From Ephydatia muelleri (lineage: Eukaryota; Porifera; Demospongiae; Spongillida; Spongillidae): 64,000 nt of DNA. Below are positions 35,137-46,103 of this stretch, piece after piece. The position numbers were made by a program, and so were the translations under genes. The DNA lies in the NCBI GenBank assembly GCA_013339895.1, contig JABACO010000018.1, forward strand, positions 2,081,483 through 2,145,482, in the 5' to 3' direction. The notes below the pieces were generated by a model. It was not told where the DNA came from, made no database searches, and saw only the letters and a program-made list of their open reading frames with translations. Within the stretch, counting starts at the first letter, position 1, and each line of letters opens with the position of its first letter.

Positions 35137-37027
35137 ACTTACTGTTGTCCAGCAGGATGGTAATTGCATTATCATGTCCGGCTTGGCATGCAAGATGAAG
35201 AGGAGTAAGCCCCTGTGTAAATACAGCAGTAATTTTACACTGATGGTAGAACACATGCTAAGACTTACTCCCTAGGAGACATTGATGCATGTGGTAGAGA
35301 GACAGTTACATAGCAGAGCTATATAGCCCAGAATATAACTTACGTTCTACAAAAGTAAATAAAGTAAAAACAATGATTATGATTTGAGCAGAGCATTTTT
35401 GAACGTACTGATTGTATGTCCACTAGAGCTCCACTCATCAGCAGTGCGCCCATGACGTCACAGCGGCCCTGCTTGGCGGCCCAGTGGAGGGCAGTCTGGG
35501 GAGGAGGAGAAGGGAGAACAGTCACCAGCTGAGTAAAATAATGGCAAAAAACTTACATACTACACACGTGATTGGCCACAGAGCCCAAGTTAGTGTAGGA
35601 AAAGATGTTAGCACATCACCCACACCAGTGTTATCAGAACTCACCCCCTGTAGGGAGGGACATAGGGGCATTATCAACTTCAAAACTGCAATTACAAAAT
35701 GTAATTAATAATTAGGTAACTCACAAATATGAAATCTTTTTTGTTGAGCAGTGCTTGATCGGTGGCAATGAGTCGATGAATATTGTCCATATCACACCTG
35801 GAAGCACAAATCATCCACTCCTTGTCAATAGGGTCAATACCACACTCCGAGTCTTCCTCATCTGAAACCACATCGTCATCCACTTCAGCTGGTGCCTGAA
35901 AAGGGGGGGGAGGGGGGGGGGGGGGGGGGGTGTTTGGTGGGTGGAGTTGTGGAGTGGATGAGGGATGATGGAGGGTGTGATGGGGGAGAGATGGACCCGT
36001 ATAGCACCATTGGAGTGGCGATGGGCATGTGAGGACAGATGTAGGATGATGAGGGTGAGATGAGATGATAGATAGTGATACGTCACAGATCTGCTGCCAA
36101 GACATCACTAGTACAGCTCACACTTTCGGCCAATGCATTTGCACTACTGGGAGATGGCTTCGGGGCCACAGCTGGTCCTCTCTTCTTGACTAGGGGCGGG
36201 GTCACTTGGGATTGTGTTCCAACCTGATCTAAAGAGTGGCAAGGTCTCCATTACATGCACACCAGATCCGGTGCATACCTAAGGTACAAATAGTTTCCCT
36301 CCCCCCCCCTTCTCTGCAGTGATTTGGGATTGAGGATTCTCTACCACCTCCCACTCCCAAGCTAATTTGCCCCCTGAACCCTGCACACTGTCCATGGTCC
36401 ATCTATTTCCGAGCAAAAACAAAATGAATCAGCCATTGCAAATTAACAGCCGTGAAGCTGCACCCTCTCCCATGCCACCTATCTTATGTGAGGTCAGTTT
36501 TAACCCTATGGACCACAGCCTCATTCCCCTCCCCATCCCTCCATAAGCACACCATTCTTCCCTGTTTTTAGTACCTGATTGATGGAAGTCTATGTGACGA
36601 GATCGTCTGGCCGAAGTTGGGCGCGGCTTGATGTCCTGGGGACTCTTTATCCTTCGCATGGGCTGGTGTGGGAACCCAGCCGAAGACATTGTCGTATTTG
36701 AGCGGCCCCTGGGGGGCAGAAGGGCAATACCACCTCCACCACCGTCGCCGTGATTCTGGGAGATGAGCGAGTAGCCAAACGGCTGGAGTTGGTGCTGTGG
36801 GGATCCGCTTGCAGGAGGCCTGGCACTGCTTCCAGTGCTGCCAATACTGCCAGAGTCCGAGGGCTGTCTGCTGTGGGCGCTGGGCATCCCCACCCCGAGC
36901 AGGTCCATGGGTGTGGCCCCCGGGGGTGCGGATGTGGGCGTGGTCAAGTAGCTGTCGCCATAGGTTGTGGTGGGAAGGCTGCCGGACAGTTTCGAGGCGG
37001 GAAGGGAAGAGGTAGGAAAAGCTGCTG

Positions 37028-37079
<52 letters not shown>

Positions 37080-38161
37080 TATGTAGGTGAGACAGACACA
37101 TAATGTAGGTGAGACAGACACATAATGTGGTCAACAGCAGAGAACAGAGACAGAACTATAGTCACACAGAATTGAAGGATCAACTGCCAACTTGACCACT
37201 TGACCATACAACAAATTCCAAAGGAGGAACGGCCCACACTAGAACTCTACCCTCACACACATACAAACACAAACATCAATGACACATGCACAACACACAC
37301 ATAAACCTGCACACGCACAGCACACACACATACATACACAAACAAACATCAATGCACACAAATAAATCCACTATGAGACATACACACGCACTGCCCGCTA
37401 CAAACTGCTGTGTGCTTACGCGAAGCGAGGTTCGCGCCAAGGCTGCGAACGGCCCCTATTATTGACAACGGCCTCGTCGGCAGCTCTTCAACCCGTCCGG
37501 AAGTGTACGCGTCCAACTGGTCCGTAAACTCGTCCAAAGTGGAAGGCTTAGCCGAAGATACCTTGTCGTAACTACCCACGACAGAATGGCGGGTACCACG
37601 CGAGGAAGAGTCTCCCGCTGCGCTCGCGGAGGCAGGCGGCAGGAATTCTTGGGGTTTCCTCTCTTGTTGCTGGGCGGGCAACTTGCTGTCGAGAGGGCGT
37701 CCGTTGGGCGGTTTAGCAGCCATGTTACCAGCCAGTTGACCGTACTCGGGTCTCAGGTGCAGGTACTTTTCGCCCTATAATGAGGCAACGCCGCCCAAAA
37801 CCACACAGTGAACTCTTCGAAGCGTCTGACAACTTCCGTGCTCGTCCACTTACGTTCTCCATCATGATGCTGGCGAGGTCCATGACTTTCTCCTTGAAGC
37901 TCTCTCTGCTGACCTCTACAAAGTTGTATAAATTACTTAGAAGCCACTCAATATCACAACGCTTTCACAGATGTGTCCTTTCAGACACATGTAGACGCGA
38001 ACATAACAAATAAAAAGGATACATACGTTACCTGTACCTTTTAAGTGTGGGTCGTCAACTTGGAGGTACTTTTTAAAGTGCCGCACCAGGTCGACGTTCT
38101 TTACGACGCCTCCTTTCTTGACGAAGAAGTCGAGTATCATGTCCTTCGTAAGCTCGGACAT
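34332..38161 (-). CDS. Sosondowah-type ankyrin repeat protein (SOWAH family)
   Basis: Eleven in-phase exons: 38038-38161, 37854-37915, 37420-37774, 36575-37024, 36122-36228, 35725-35895, 35409-35495, 35143-35212, 34864-34944, 34490-34593, 34332-34400; 559 residues. The N-terminal ~60 residues (MSELTKDMILDFFVKKGGVV, then NVDLVRHFKKYL) form the SOWAH winged-helix-like domain. Next come a Q/S/P-rich disordered middle and an acidic VSDEEDSECG run, then IDKEWMICASRCDMDNIHRL leading into ankyrin repeats with TALHWAAKQGRCDVMGALL and GLTPLHLACQAGHDNAITIL, and SNVNLREHSGKRAL before a basic tail. The order of winged helix, disordered linker, then a few C-terminal ankyrins with D-x-x-x-x-x-W-M in front is the family layout. 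The function is poorly known; Drosophila sosondowah affects behaviour. The start codon is supported by the aligned domain. TG/CA runs flank exons 4 and 8. Confidence 0.85.
35055..35132. repeat. (TG)n microsatellite
   Basis: Long uninterrupted TG run just downstream of the exon 8 donor of the SOWAH-like gene. Confidence 0.98.
35901..35931. repeat. Poly-G tract at the SOWAH-like exon 6 acceptor
   Basis: Almost pure G on the plus strand, so the minus-strand transcript has a poly-C polypyrimidine tract immediately before CTTTTCAG|GCACCA. Confidence 0.9.
37028..37075. repeat. (CA)n microsatellite adjoining SOWAH-like exon 4
   Basis: On the transcribed strand this is a TG tract ending at the exon 4 acceptor GTGTGCAG. 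Confidence 0.95.
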
Positions 38162-39109
38162 TCTTTGCTCTAACGTGACACACACACACAAGTTAAAAAA
38201 GCAATACTAGTAGGTAGAAAAAAAATCCGCATTTTGCAGATCAACATATGACGTCAGGTACCCACACGTGAACCGCAAATTAGCACCCGCTCTCAGCCCT
38301 TCCAGGTGCACCATGCACAATATCGATGCGCTCCATTGTCGTTCATCTTCACGGTATAATTGTGAAGCGTTGTTCCACCTTCTAGTAATATAAGAAAACC
38401 CAGTACTTCGAGTCACTTGGCACTTAACTTATAAGAGATTCTAAATCTCTAGAGCAAATTCGAAGGAAAGCCATATCAGTTGGACTACAAAAGCAACTGC
38501 TTGTTCATTTAAAATATGCATCCATATTACACATAAGTTAAACAAACAGGCAGAGAAGCACAAGAGGGAGAGGGATATGCTCTGTATCATGTGAATGGCA
38601 AGCATGGGTTATAGTATGCCAGAAAGTAGTTCCAGTATAAACCAAATCCTAGAAAGATGGTTCAAGTAGAAATGTCTGGTGATGTTCAAATGAGGAGAGT
38701 GATCTGAAGTTGAGTGTATTTGGTTAGTAAATGCTGAGCAAGTAGAAGAAGTTACAAATCAAATATGATCTGAGAGACAGAAATTATTTGGTGGATTCTT
38801 GATCAAAGATAGAAAAAGAAATATGTCCTGAAGTTCTAGCCAAAGATTCAAATAAGGTAGTGTTCTAGGACTATCAATGACACACAAATGTGCACCACAC
38901 TTTACCCCTGATGAGGTCGAATGCTAGAGTTATTCTGATCAGATCAGGCCTATATGATTCTCCAGAACCATTTCCAGATGTAATATTGTATTCATATTTG
39001 TATTAGTGTTCACAATAATAGTAATAATTATTAAAACATAGCACACAACTAAACTACAAAGGGAATACACAATGTACACAAAATGTTAACTATATGCCTA
39101 CACTACATC
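38162..39109. other. No gene recognised (SOWAH-like 5' flank and beyond)
   Basis: The first few hundred bases upstream of 38161 presumably hold the SOWAH-like promoter and any noncoding first exon. The remainder is AT-rich with no exon or repeat recognised. Confidence 0.4.
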
Positions 39110-39330
39110 ATATTGTGGATGCTACGGGAAAGGATGACAATGATATTAGCTCGCACCAGGTGAAGGTTCAGCTGCCTGTAGAGTTTGGTAAGCACCGCTG
39201 ACTTTGCCTTGGAAGAGCAAGTGGCTAATTTGGAAGCTAGCTGGAGATAGACTCCAAAGCCTTCTTTCCCCAGGCCCCATAGGATTCAACCACCAATGGT
39301 ACACAGACCCATCCTAGTTCATCAGTGTTA
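39110..39330 (-). pseudogene. Non-LTR reverse-transcriptase polyprotein tail, fragment 1
   Basis: The minus frame reads LGWVCVPLVVESYGAWGKEG, then QLASKLATCSSKAKSAVL and LYRQLNLHLVRANIIVIL, the end of a LINE-type polyprotein commonly seen after the RT domain (PLVVE-x-x-G-x-W-x-x-E ... LY-x-x-LN-x-x-LVRAN). Only this tail is present. Confidence 0.6.
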
Positions 39331-39379
39331 TTATTATTATGACGACGACATGCATACACTAAAACGCAACCAAAAGTAG

Positions 39380-39650
39380 TTAGGAGGGTGGGAGCTCCCT
39401 GGTCAGGATGGCTCTAGCGATGGAGAGGATCAGGGCCATAGTTAACTGGCCATAAATCTCAGTCACAACTGTTGACTTGGAGGAGGACTGGTGAATGACC
39501 AGGTGGGATGCCAGCCTGGAGATGGTATCATGGGCCTCTTTGCACCAATTGCCTATGTCTCCACTACCAATGGAATGCAGAACCTGCCCAACTCCTGGCA
39601 TTTGAGTCCATTGGAGTGGAGCTTGCAGGCCTCAGCTGCAAAGACTGCTG
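39380..39650 (-). pseudogene. Non-LTR reverse-transcriptase polyprotein tail, fragment 2
   Basis: A second, diverged copy of the same tail in the same orientation (KLHSNGLKCQELG, PLVVE, a stop, then WCKEAHDTISRLASHLVIHQ and EIYGQLTMALILSIARAILT). Its frame is interrupted once. It lies about 50 bp from fragment 1. Confidence 0.6.
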
Positions 39651-40081
39651 CACCTGCCTGGTGACATGACTAACCTAAGATGGCAAGGCAGAGGGGTGAT
39701 GTGGTGGTGATGTATTATGTTAAATCGGGTCAAGAACGGGCTGTAACATATATACACTTTAAGTCATTTTCAAGCAGCGTTTCAAGTTCTCTTATTATAT
39801 AAATATGATGCATGTAATTATAGGACTGAACTCCGTCCAACCGGTGTGCCGCATTGTGCGCTTGTGTGTTTATGTTGTGTGTGTGTGTGTGTGTGTATGT
39901 GTGTGTATGTGTGTGTATGTGTGTGCATGTGTGTGTATGTGTGTGTATGTGTGTGTATGTGTGTGTGTATGTGTGTGTGTGTATTGATTAAGTAATTGTA
40001 ATTTGTTTCTTTCAACTTGATTAATTTACGGTAGTATTGCAAATGTTCATCTAACACGTTGCGATGTTCCAAACGTTCTAC
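39651..40081. other. Intergenic, with a (TGTG/TATG) microsatellite
   Basis: A TG-rich microsatellite occupies about 39872-39982; elsewhere no gene is recognised. Confidence 0.6.
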
Positions 40082-40190
40082 ATGATGTTTAGCACACCTA
40101 AACTATACGTAGTGTATACAGCTCCTTGTCACGGGTTCACACATCCCAACGGTGGAGGGGCATTTGGCTTTGCTGTAAAGTATGGGAAGG
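40082..40190 (+). CDS. Possible plus-strand exon, unrecognised
   Basis: The open frame starts at ATGATG (40082), contains LYVVYTAPCHGFTHPNGGGA and FGFAVKYGK, and ends at a good donor (GGGAAG|GTAAGA). The glycine-rich mid-portion is protein-like, but no second exon was found. It could equally be chance. Confidence 0.25.
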
Positions 40191-40346
40191 TAAGAGACAA
40201 CATTTGTATGCATGAAACCAGTGTAATATGGGTTTACATGTAGAAATGGATGCCCTTCACAACATACAGACAGACAGTTGGTGAAAATGATGTTGGCAAA
40301 ACCGTAGCTTAGTAGTTACATGTAAGTTTAGCAATAATTGCAGGAG

Positions 40347-40377
<31 letters not shown>

Positions 40378-40792
40378 ACAGCAAACTGATAACTTGTAAT
40401 TTTTGTTTAATGTTACAGTCATGTAGAAAGAAAGTATGGCCTAAACAAATCAAGATAACATGTCCACTGATTTCAAGTTAACAATAATGGTCCTGAGTCA
40501 AGCATTAATTTTCAATAAATCTTACTAAAGTTGATTTTTATTTCTGCAGTGTGCTTGAGGTTTGAAGATTGAATTTGAAAAATCAATTTGTGTTCACCTC
40601 CTGTACTAGTAAATGTTTTTGTTAACAATTACCGATTTATGGTTCATTAAAAAAAAAACTTAATTGTAGATAACCTGGAGAAATCCCGGTTACCTGGTCA
40701 GTTACAACGGCAGACAGTAGGTTTGGCTTGCCCGTGAAAATGTGACGTAATTTGTGAAAGAGTACAACAATAAACTTGGAAGCATAACTTAC

Positions 40793-42812
40793 CAGTTAAT
40801 TCCACTTCAATCGGGTAATGATCGCTCACTTTTCGAGACTCTTTCTGTACATGTGAACACACATTACATAGTACAAATGTTTACATGTATGATAAATATT
40901 CTTATATGGGGCACGGGCCCCATATTATATTTAGAACGTACCGTTGGCAATGGAGTCAGATGAAAAAGTGCGGACGAGAAATTAAAAATTTGGTTGTGAA
41001 GTAATGTATCTCTTGAAAAAATACATTTCGAAGCCACCATTTTATCATATGGACACTTATCCTTCTCCGCTATGTTTGTTATTCCAGTAATTAAGTGCCT
41101 TAATTCAGTATTGGAATACAAAAATGGAACCTTGTGCTCATCGACTCCTTCTTTGAAATACGAACAGCCAGCATTGAAATCCCCGAGAAAAATAACTCGA
41201 TCGTAACTCGGGAAAGGTGGATTGCTAGAGCGCAACCAACCATACACTTTCTCTAGTCTCATCATTTCGTAGATACAGTTGCATGGTCTTGCGTGCAAAC
41301 CAACCAAATAAAATGGTTTTACAGCTGAAAGTGATAAAGATGCATCAGTAACCAACAATGCTCTTCACATCCCGGTACCATGTCCTGGTGTTAGATCACG
41401 AACGGCCACAATGTACGGGGGTCTATCGAAATTCACGTGATTTGGATTGTTTGAAAACACCATGTTCCCTTGGATTTGTATTTTTCTTGTGCTGCAAATG
41501 TAGCCGACCATATGTAAACTTGCATGTGACAATGATGTATCCACTCACTTGTAAATATATGCATATTTTTCTTTACCACGGTTATCGTTTCCTGTTCCGA
41601 GATAAGGACTGATCACGTAAGCGTAGCCAGGGCTGAAAGAGGTATCATCAATGCGTGCGATTGGTAATTATAAGCAACTGTGTATCTGCTGAACTGCTTT
41701 TAGATTAATCGTGCATGCAATATTGGTATTCTATACTGATTTTTGATTAAATGCTCAATCAGCCTTAGCTCGTACCCAGACCTAAGTAAGATGTTTCCTA
41801 GAAATGTAATGTGAACTGATTGGATGAACTTTGTACGGTATTAGCCATATGACAACTGAGTTTATTAGAAATAGCTAATAACATTAATTCTTTTGACATT
41901 AACATTATTGTAAGATTCTACAAATAATTAATGTAGTGCAATTGTATCCCCTATATATGAATGTATAGTTGCTCGTCCTGATATTTGCGTTGACAGTTCT
42001 ACACAAAACAGTGAGAGTGCAAAGTTCACATCGATAAATTAATAATTCAAAACACTGTAAGCAGTGAGCCGAATTTCAACGTGTCAGAAATAATTAGTAT
42101 GTGGAATTACATACGCTAGCCCGAAACTATTTGAAAAGGGGTTAGAAAAAGACTGTCTTGTACAACTTGAACCCGCCTTGATACAAATCAATGACAGTCA
42201 GTCGTATTATGAGTTTAGTTCACATGGGCAGTATATGTAGAAAAGATTTCCAAATTGAATCAGTCTAAATGCTACCAAATTCTTTCATGCAACAGCAACA
42301 GCTTTGGCTCGGCGGTAGCTGTGTATACGTATAAGGGACCAGAGGTAATGTGCCAACGCAAGAAGTGACATACTGCTAGTGAGGTTTAAACCTCCCCAGG
42401 CCATATTACACAAAGTGAGGGGTTTTCTTTGAAACTGTCCGTTCCATTATTATAATATCGTGCTTGAATAGCTGACGTACTTTGAGTTTCCATGGACATA
42501 CGTATTCAAACGCATAATGAATGAATGGAAATTATTGTCATCCATCGAGATTTCTTGAATTAGCACAATATCGTAACGGCGGATAATCTGCAAAGAATTT
42601 ACCAATCATAAATCCAAAATGATCCATCTGGATAAAGCTATTCTCACCTCAAATAGAACAGTTTGAACTGAAATGTTTGTACCACTATGACTGACTGTGC
42701 TTTGAAGCTTTTTCTGGCCAAAATCTTGGACATTGAAAGCTCCAATCCTTATCGAGGACACAGCGTCGCAGAGTCCGAGAATTACTAGCAAAGCATTTCC
42801 AAGCATGCCCAT
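40793..42812 (-). CDS. Secreted DNase I-like endonuclease (last exon uncertain)
   Basis: Six exons keep frame: 42648-42812, 42481-42587, 41549-41632, 41379-41491, 40942-41324, 40793-40844. The protein begins with a hydrophobic signal peptide (MGMLGNALLVILGLCDAVSS) followed by IRIGAFNVQDFGQKK, the exonuclease-endonuclease-phosphatase fold start. Then come RRYDIVLIQEIS (metal-binding Glu), YAYVISPYLG...EKYAYIYK, LVGLHARP (catalytic His), VIFLGDFNAGCSYF (catalytic Asp/Asn), KCPYDKMVA and SDHYPIEVEL (catalytic Asp-His). All expected active-site positions are present, so it is probably active on extracellular DNA, with Ca2+/Mg2+. After ACTG|GTAAGT at 40793 a further short exon should supply the C-terminus; it was not located. 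Reading through gives a stop about 36 codons later. A truncated copy of exon 1 lies at 43255-43341. Confidence 0.85.
41640..42470. other. DNase I-like intron 2
   Basis: AT-rich unique sequence of about 850 bp. No further exon, repeat or RNA gene recognised. Confidence 0.5.
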
Positions 42813-43254
42813 TTTGGAACGATATATCAATGGAAGAGTTAGAGAGCTAGAGTAATGTATTTGCACTTTGTAATTCAATACTTATATACAGGATCATGCC
42901 CCCCCCCCCCCCGTATTTCCTTGTTCCTGTACATGTTTTTGCATCACTTCTCATTTTGTAAACACTTCCTCATTTCTGCATGTGGTATAAACATGTTTGC
43001 ACTTCCCTGCTGTCTACTACACTATTTGCACGTCACCCTCCTATTTTCGCAGTGCTCTCGAGCTAGTTCTTGTTGCATGGATTGTTTAGTTAGTACATTT
43101 TCCCCATTGTCAGCCTACTTATAACATACATGGTATTGTATGTAAATGTATTGCGCGGGCATGTTCAATAGGTTGCTCGGTAACCATATACTATTGGAGT
43201 TGATTAGTACGGTGTTGATGTTCATCAGTTCTTGTCTGCGAACTATATATTAGG
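42813..43254. promoter_or_regulatory. DNase I-like 5' flank
   Basis: Contains a poly-C run (42899-42912) and unique AT-rich sequence. A promoter is presumed upstream of 42812. No motif is definite. Confidence 0.3.
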
Positions 43255-43341
43255 TTATCGAGAACACAGCGTTGCAGAGTCCGAGAATTACTAGCAAATC
43301 ATTCCAACCAATGGGAACGATATATCAACGGAAGAGCTCAA
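43255..43341 (-). pseudogene. Truncated duplicate of DNase I-like exon 1
   Basis: Matches 42747-42842 over the 5' flank and the signal-peptide part of exon 1 (shared cagagtccgagaattactag and gaacgatatatcaa), with a short deletion that removes the original start codon. The rest of exon 1 and all later exons are absent. Confidence 0.8.
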
Positions 43342-43355
43342 CACATAAGTAAATA

Positions 43356-43610
43356 AAAAAGATTTCTCGATCGAGAAAGTGGTCTGTAGGATTGGTGGTG
43401 CAAAAAGCAAGGAAACAAGGTACTGTACTGTTACAGTGGGGTTTGACAGGATCTTACAACTAACAGTGCTACATTTTGCAAATATGCTTCTTTATGGGCT
43501 GTTTAGTTGTAGGATCCTGTCAAACTCCACTGTAACGGTACACCTTGCTTCAGTTTTGCACCACCAATCCTACATCCTACAGATCACTTTCTCGATAGAG
43601 AATCTTGTTT
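43356..43610. mobile_element. Inverted-repeat element with ~105-bp arms, family IR-C
   Basis: The left arm (43356-43462) and right arm (43500-43610) are reverse complements with a few indels; shared blocks are tctcgatcgagaaagtg, taggattggtggtgcaaaa, and tttgacaggatc-tacaact. The short loop contains no coding sequence. MITE/foldback type. Confidence 0.88.
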
Positions 43611-43984
43611 CCCTAGTTTTATTTCCCCCTGGGACAGTATGGATAGTCAGGCTGCCAAAGGCCAGCTGGCCTGTCAGGCTAGGGGCTTGGCCTGACCTGC
43701 CAGGCCGGACCCCTATAGTCTATCAGACGAGACCACGCCCTCTATGCACCAGTAATACAACCTGTCTATCGTTTTGGTGACATTTGTCTTGCAAGGCTTT
43801 TGAGATGCATGCTCACTGAAGGCTAGGCTGTCACCAAGAACTGGGAGGGGGAGCAAATTATCACACCATGCATGTGCTAAACGTTTCATGGGGCTTCATC
43901 GTGCTCGACTGACTTGTGTGAGGCTGAGGAGATGTAAACTACTGCTCGAGCTGTGATTTCTCATTTATTATAGCTGTTAGAAAA
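43611..43984. other. No gene recognised
   Basis: A GC-rich patch with repeated cc(a/t)ggcc motifs around 43650-43710 (aggccagctggcctg...cctgccaggcc) may be a decayed SINE or simple sequence. Nothing else seen. Confidence 0.3.
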
Positions 43985-44705
43985 CTGTTATTTTATTTGT
44001 GGCACGAACTACTAAGACATCATTCTTTAGTTGGTTTGTGATGGTGTTCAATGTGCCTAGAAAGAGTGGAGTGTTCCCCGGAGAACGACTTGTGGCAATA
44101 ATCACACCAGCTTTAGCCGCGTACCCTTTTTCCATCGATCTATGGACCTTAAAATGGGACTGCCAGACCGCTGATGTGTTTTGTGCGTACATGTAGAGTA
44201 GGTAGTGTGCATTTCATACCCATCGATTCCTCTGCCTTTTGTTCAGCCGCCCAAGCCTGTTTCCAATCCGGATCTGTCCGAATACAATCCCAAGGCAAGG
44301 AGCTTGTGAGATACGCGCCGTTGCAAAGGCTAGTAGTAGCACAAACCATAGATTGATGAACGCGAATCGTACTGGCAATCAAGTTCCTATAGTAAACTGG
44401 GTACCCATCTGGGGTCTTTGTCACGTCTGGGACCAAAGTACAATGCATAGCAGGGAGTTCCAACTTTGAAAATTGCAGCCACTTTCTCCACTTGGTCACC
44501 ATCCTTGATCATCTGAGACTTGGTGGCTTCCTTTGCCTGCTTGCCCTGAACAAGGTGGGCTGGAGATGGCAACAAAACATCTATTTTAGCTCTGATTTGT
44601 CGTTCATTGAGAAGTTCACAAGGTGAATAACCCAAACTGAGTGGTGTACGCGTATACTGCATCAAAAACTCTTGAAGAGCTGCTCTAGGTGGAAGGGATG
44701 ACTTG
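43985..44705 (-). pseudogene. Ty3/gypsy integrase 3' portion
   Basis: The minus strand reads MQYTRTPLSLGYSPCELLNE, then RQIRAKIDVLLPSPAH and FKVGTPCYALYFGPRRDKDP, followed after a frame change by a W-V-P-S-L-L / Y-R-N-L stretch. This is the end of a gypsy integrase (Y-R-x-T-P-H/L-S-x-x-x-x-S-P-x-E-L-L and the C-terminal F-x-V-G-D-x-V-Y-A-x-x-x module). The catalytic core and the rest of pol are missing. Confidence 0.75.
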
Positions 44706-45501
44706 GTCAGGGCCTACTTAAATGTCTGTATAGGGGTGGCTCGGAACAGTGGACTTACACACTTCGGAACAGTGGACTATTGACATGATTCGTTGTTATT
44801 TTAGGTTCCGTGATCCAATTGCAAAAGTAAATGCGGTTAGGTTGCGGATGCACTGCATGGCGTAACTGTTGGTGTACTTAGCAAACCCACCTGTGGTTGA
44901 CTTCTCTCCCGAATTCACTGTTTATACGCTCACTAAATATTTCATTCCTTCTCCGTGCCCTGCCTACCTGTACTTCTACATGTACTTTCATTACATGTAT
45001 ACGACGCTAAGAGTACGTAATACCTGCACGCTCACTTCCTAGTCAGAATAAGAGCTTCAACCTTGCTTACAAATTGTAGCGCAGCATTACATGTCAAAAC
45101 TGGGATATCAGGAACTGCTGTATATTTAGGACGGCTTTGCCAACCATGCGTACAGAGAACACAGATCAATTACGTTAAGGTCTCTGCTCTTTTATTGGCA
45201 GATGGACGTTGCGGACAAATGTCTGGAGTACGATCAGGTTAGGCTGGCTGTCACTGGGATTAAGCTACTTGTAATGCTGCTTTTTTGTATGTGTAGGAGC
45301 CATACACACTTGTGCATCATCCCACCGTGTGTAGGCAAAGCCACGAACACATTGCTGCATGTGCATGTTTAAATCTTCACCTGAACTAAATGTAATCAGC
45401 ATAACCACAGTTGTGCGCTTGGCTGGAGCTCTGGCAGAGGTCATGTTGACGATTGAAGCGCTATAGCAACCACATGCACTTAGTGTCAAAATTATTCACT
45501 T
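44706..45501. other. No gene recognised
   Basis: Unique AT-rich sequence; small open frames only. A short repeat of cggaacagtggact occurs at 44741 and 44764. Confidence 0.4.
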
Positions 45502-45586
45502 ACCTCATGGTTTCACACATATGATTCTAAAGTGAGGCTATTAATAGCCTCACTTTAGAATCACATGTGTGAAACCATGAGGTATC
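45500..45586. repeat. Near-perfect palindrome (~40-bp arms)
   Basis: ctcatggtttcacacatatg plus attctaaagtgaggctatt is followed almost directly by its reverse complement, with one difference (catatg against catgtg). A classic foldback hairpin; it abuts a caagatcttgg-rich block at 45590-45632. Confidence 0.92.
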
Positions 45587-45635
45587 TAGATCTTGGGCCA
45601 AGATCTTGCTCAAGATCATACTCAAGATTTTTTCA
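45587..45635. repeat. caagatcttg-type palindromic block, copy 1
   Basis: Contains agatcttgggccaagatctt and gctcaagatcatactcaaga. The same word set recurs at 59448-59610, suggesting a shared transposon terminus family. Confidence 0.6.
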
Positions 45636-46037
45636 CTGGGTTGTAGGCAGTTTGATGTGGATGACTGCCTGTGTACTCTCTGTCCCTATAAATTCACATG
45701 CATATAAAGGTGCTCATTCATTAGAAATCGGGACTTGCACTTTAAAAATTTGTTTGAGTATTTGGAAAAATTGGCAGCATACACACACAAGACATTTTAG
45801 ATGCAACTCGAAGTTGTTATAGTATGGAAGCCAAACACGAACTGGGATTAAGAATTCAACTTTCAACTTATTCAGTATGTCGACACATTGTTCCCTACAA
45901 AAGGTCATAGCACTACTATAATGCAGCCTTGCACACAACTTGTGCGTGTTGTGTAGGACAGGTAGCATTTGCTTCTGGAGTGATACTGCATCTGCTTTTA
46001 CCACCGCTACCCTCCAAATATTCATTTTGAGGCGACC

Positions 46038-46103
46038 ATACACTAGGCAACATGTTGCACGCAACGTCACATGCATAACTAGGAGCAACACGTTGCGTGC
46101 AAC
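46038..46103. repeat. Inverted repeat just upstream of the Harbinger ORF
   Basis: catgttgcacgcaacgt and acgttgcgtgcaacatg form an inverted pair about 30 bp apart. It may be a sub-terminal transposase-binding structure of the Harbinger element. Confidence 0.6.

Noticed and set aside
36944-37237. Minus-strand frame with VCVCVC run before the SOWAH-like exon 4
   Set aside because: The cysteine/valine run is the TG microsatellite in the intron; the exon begins at 37024.
40656-40792. Read-through C-terminus of the DNase I-like protein
   Set aside because: The GTAAGT at 40792 is a strong donor and the read-through residues do not look like a DNase I end; the true last exon remains unplaced.
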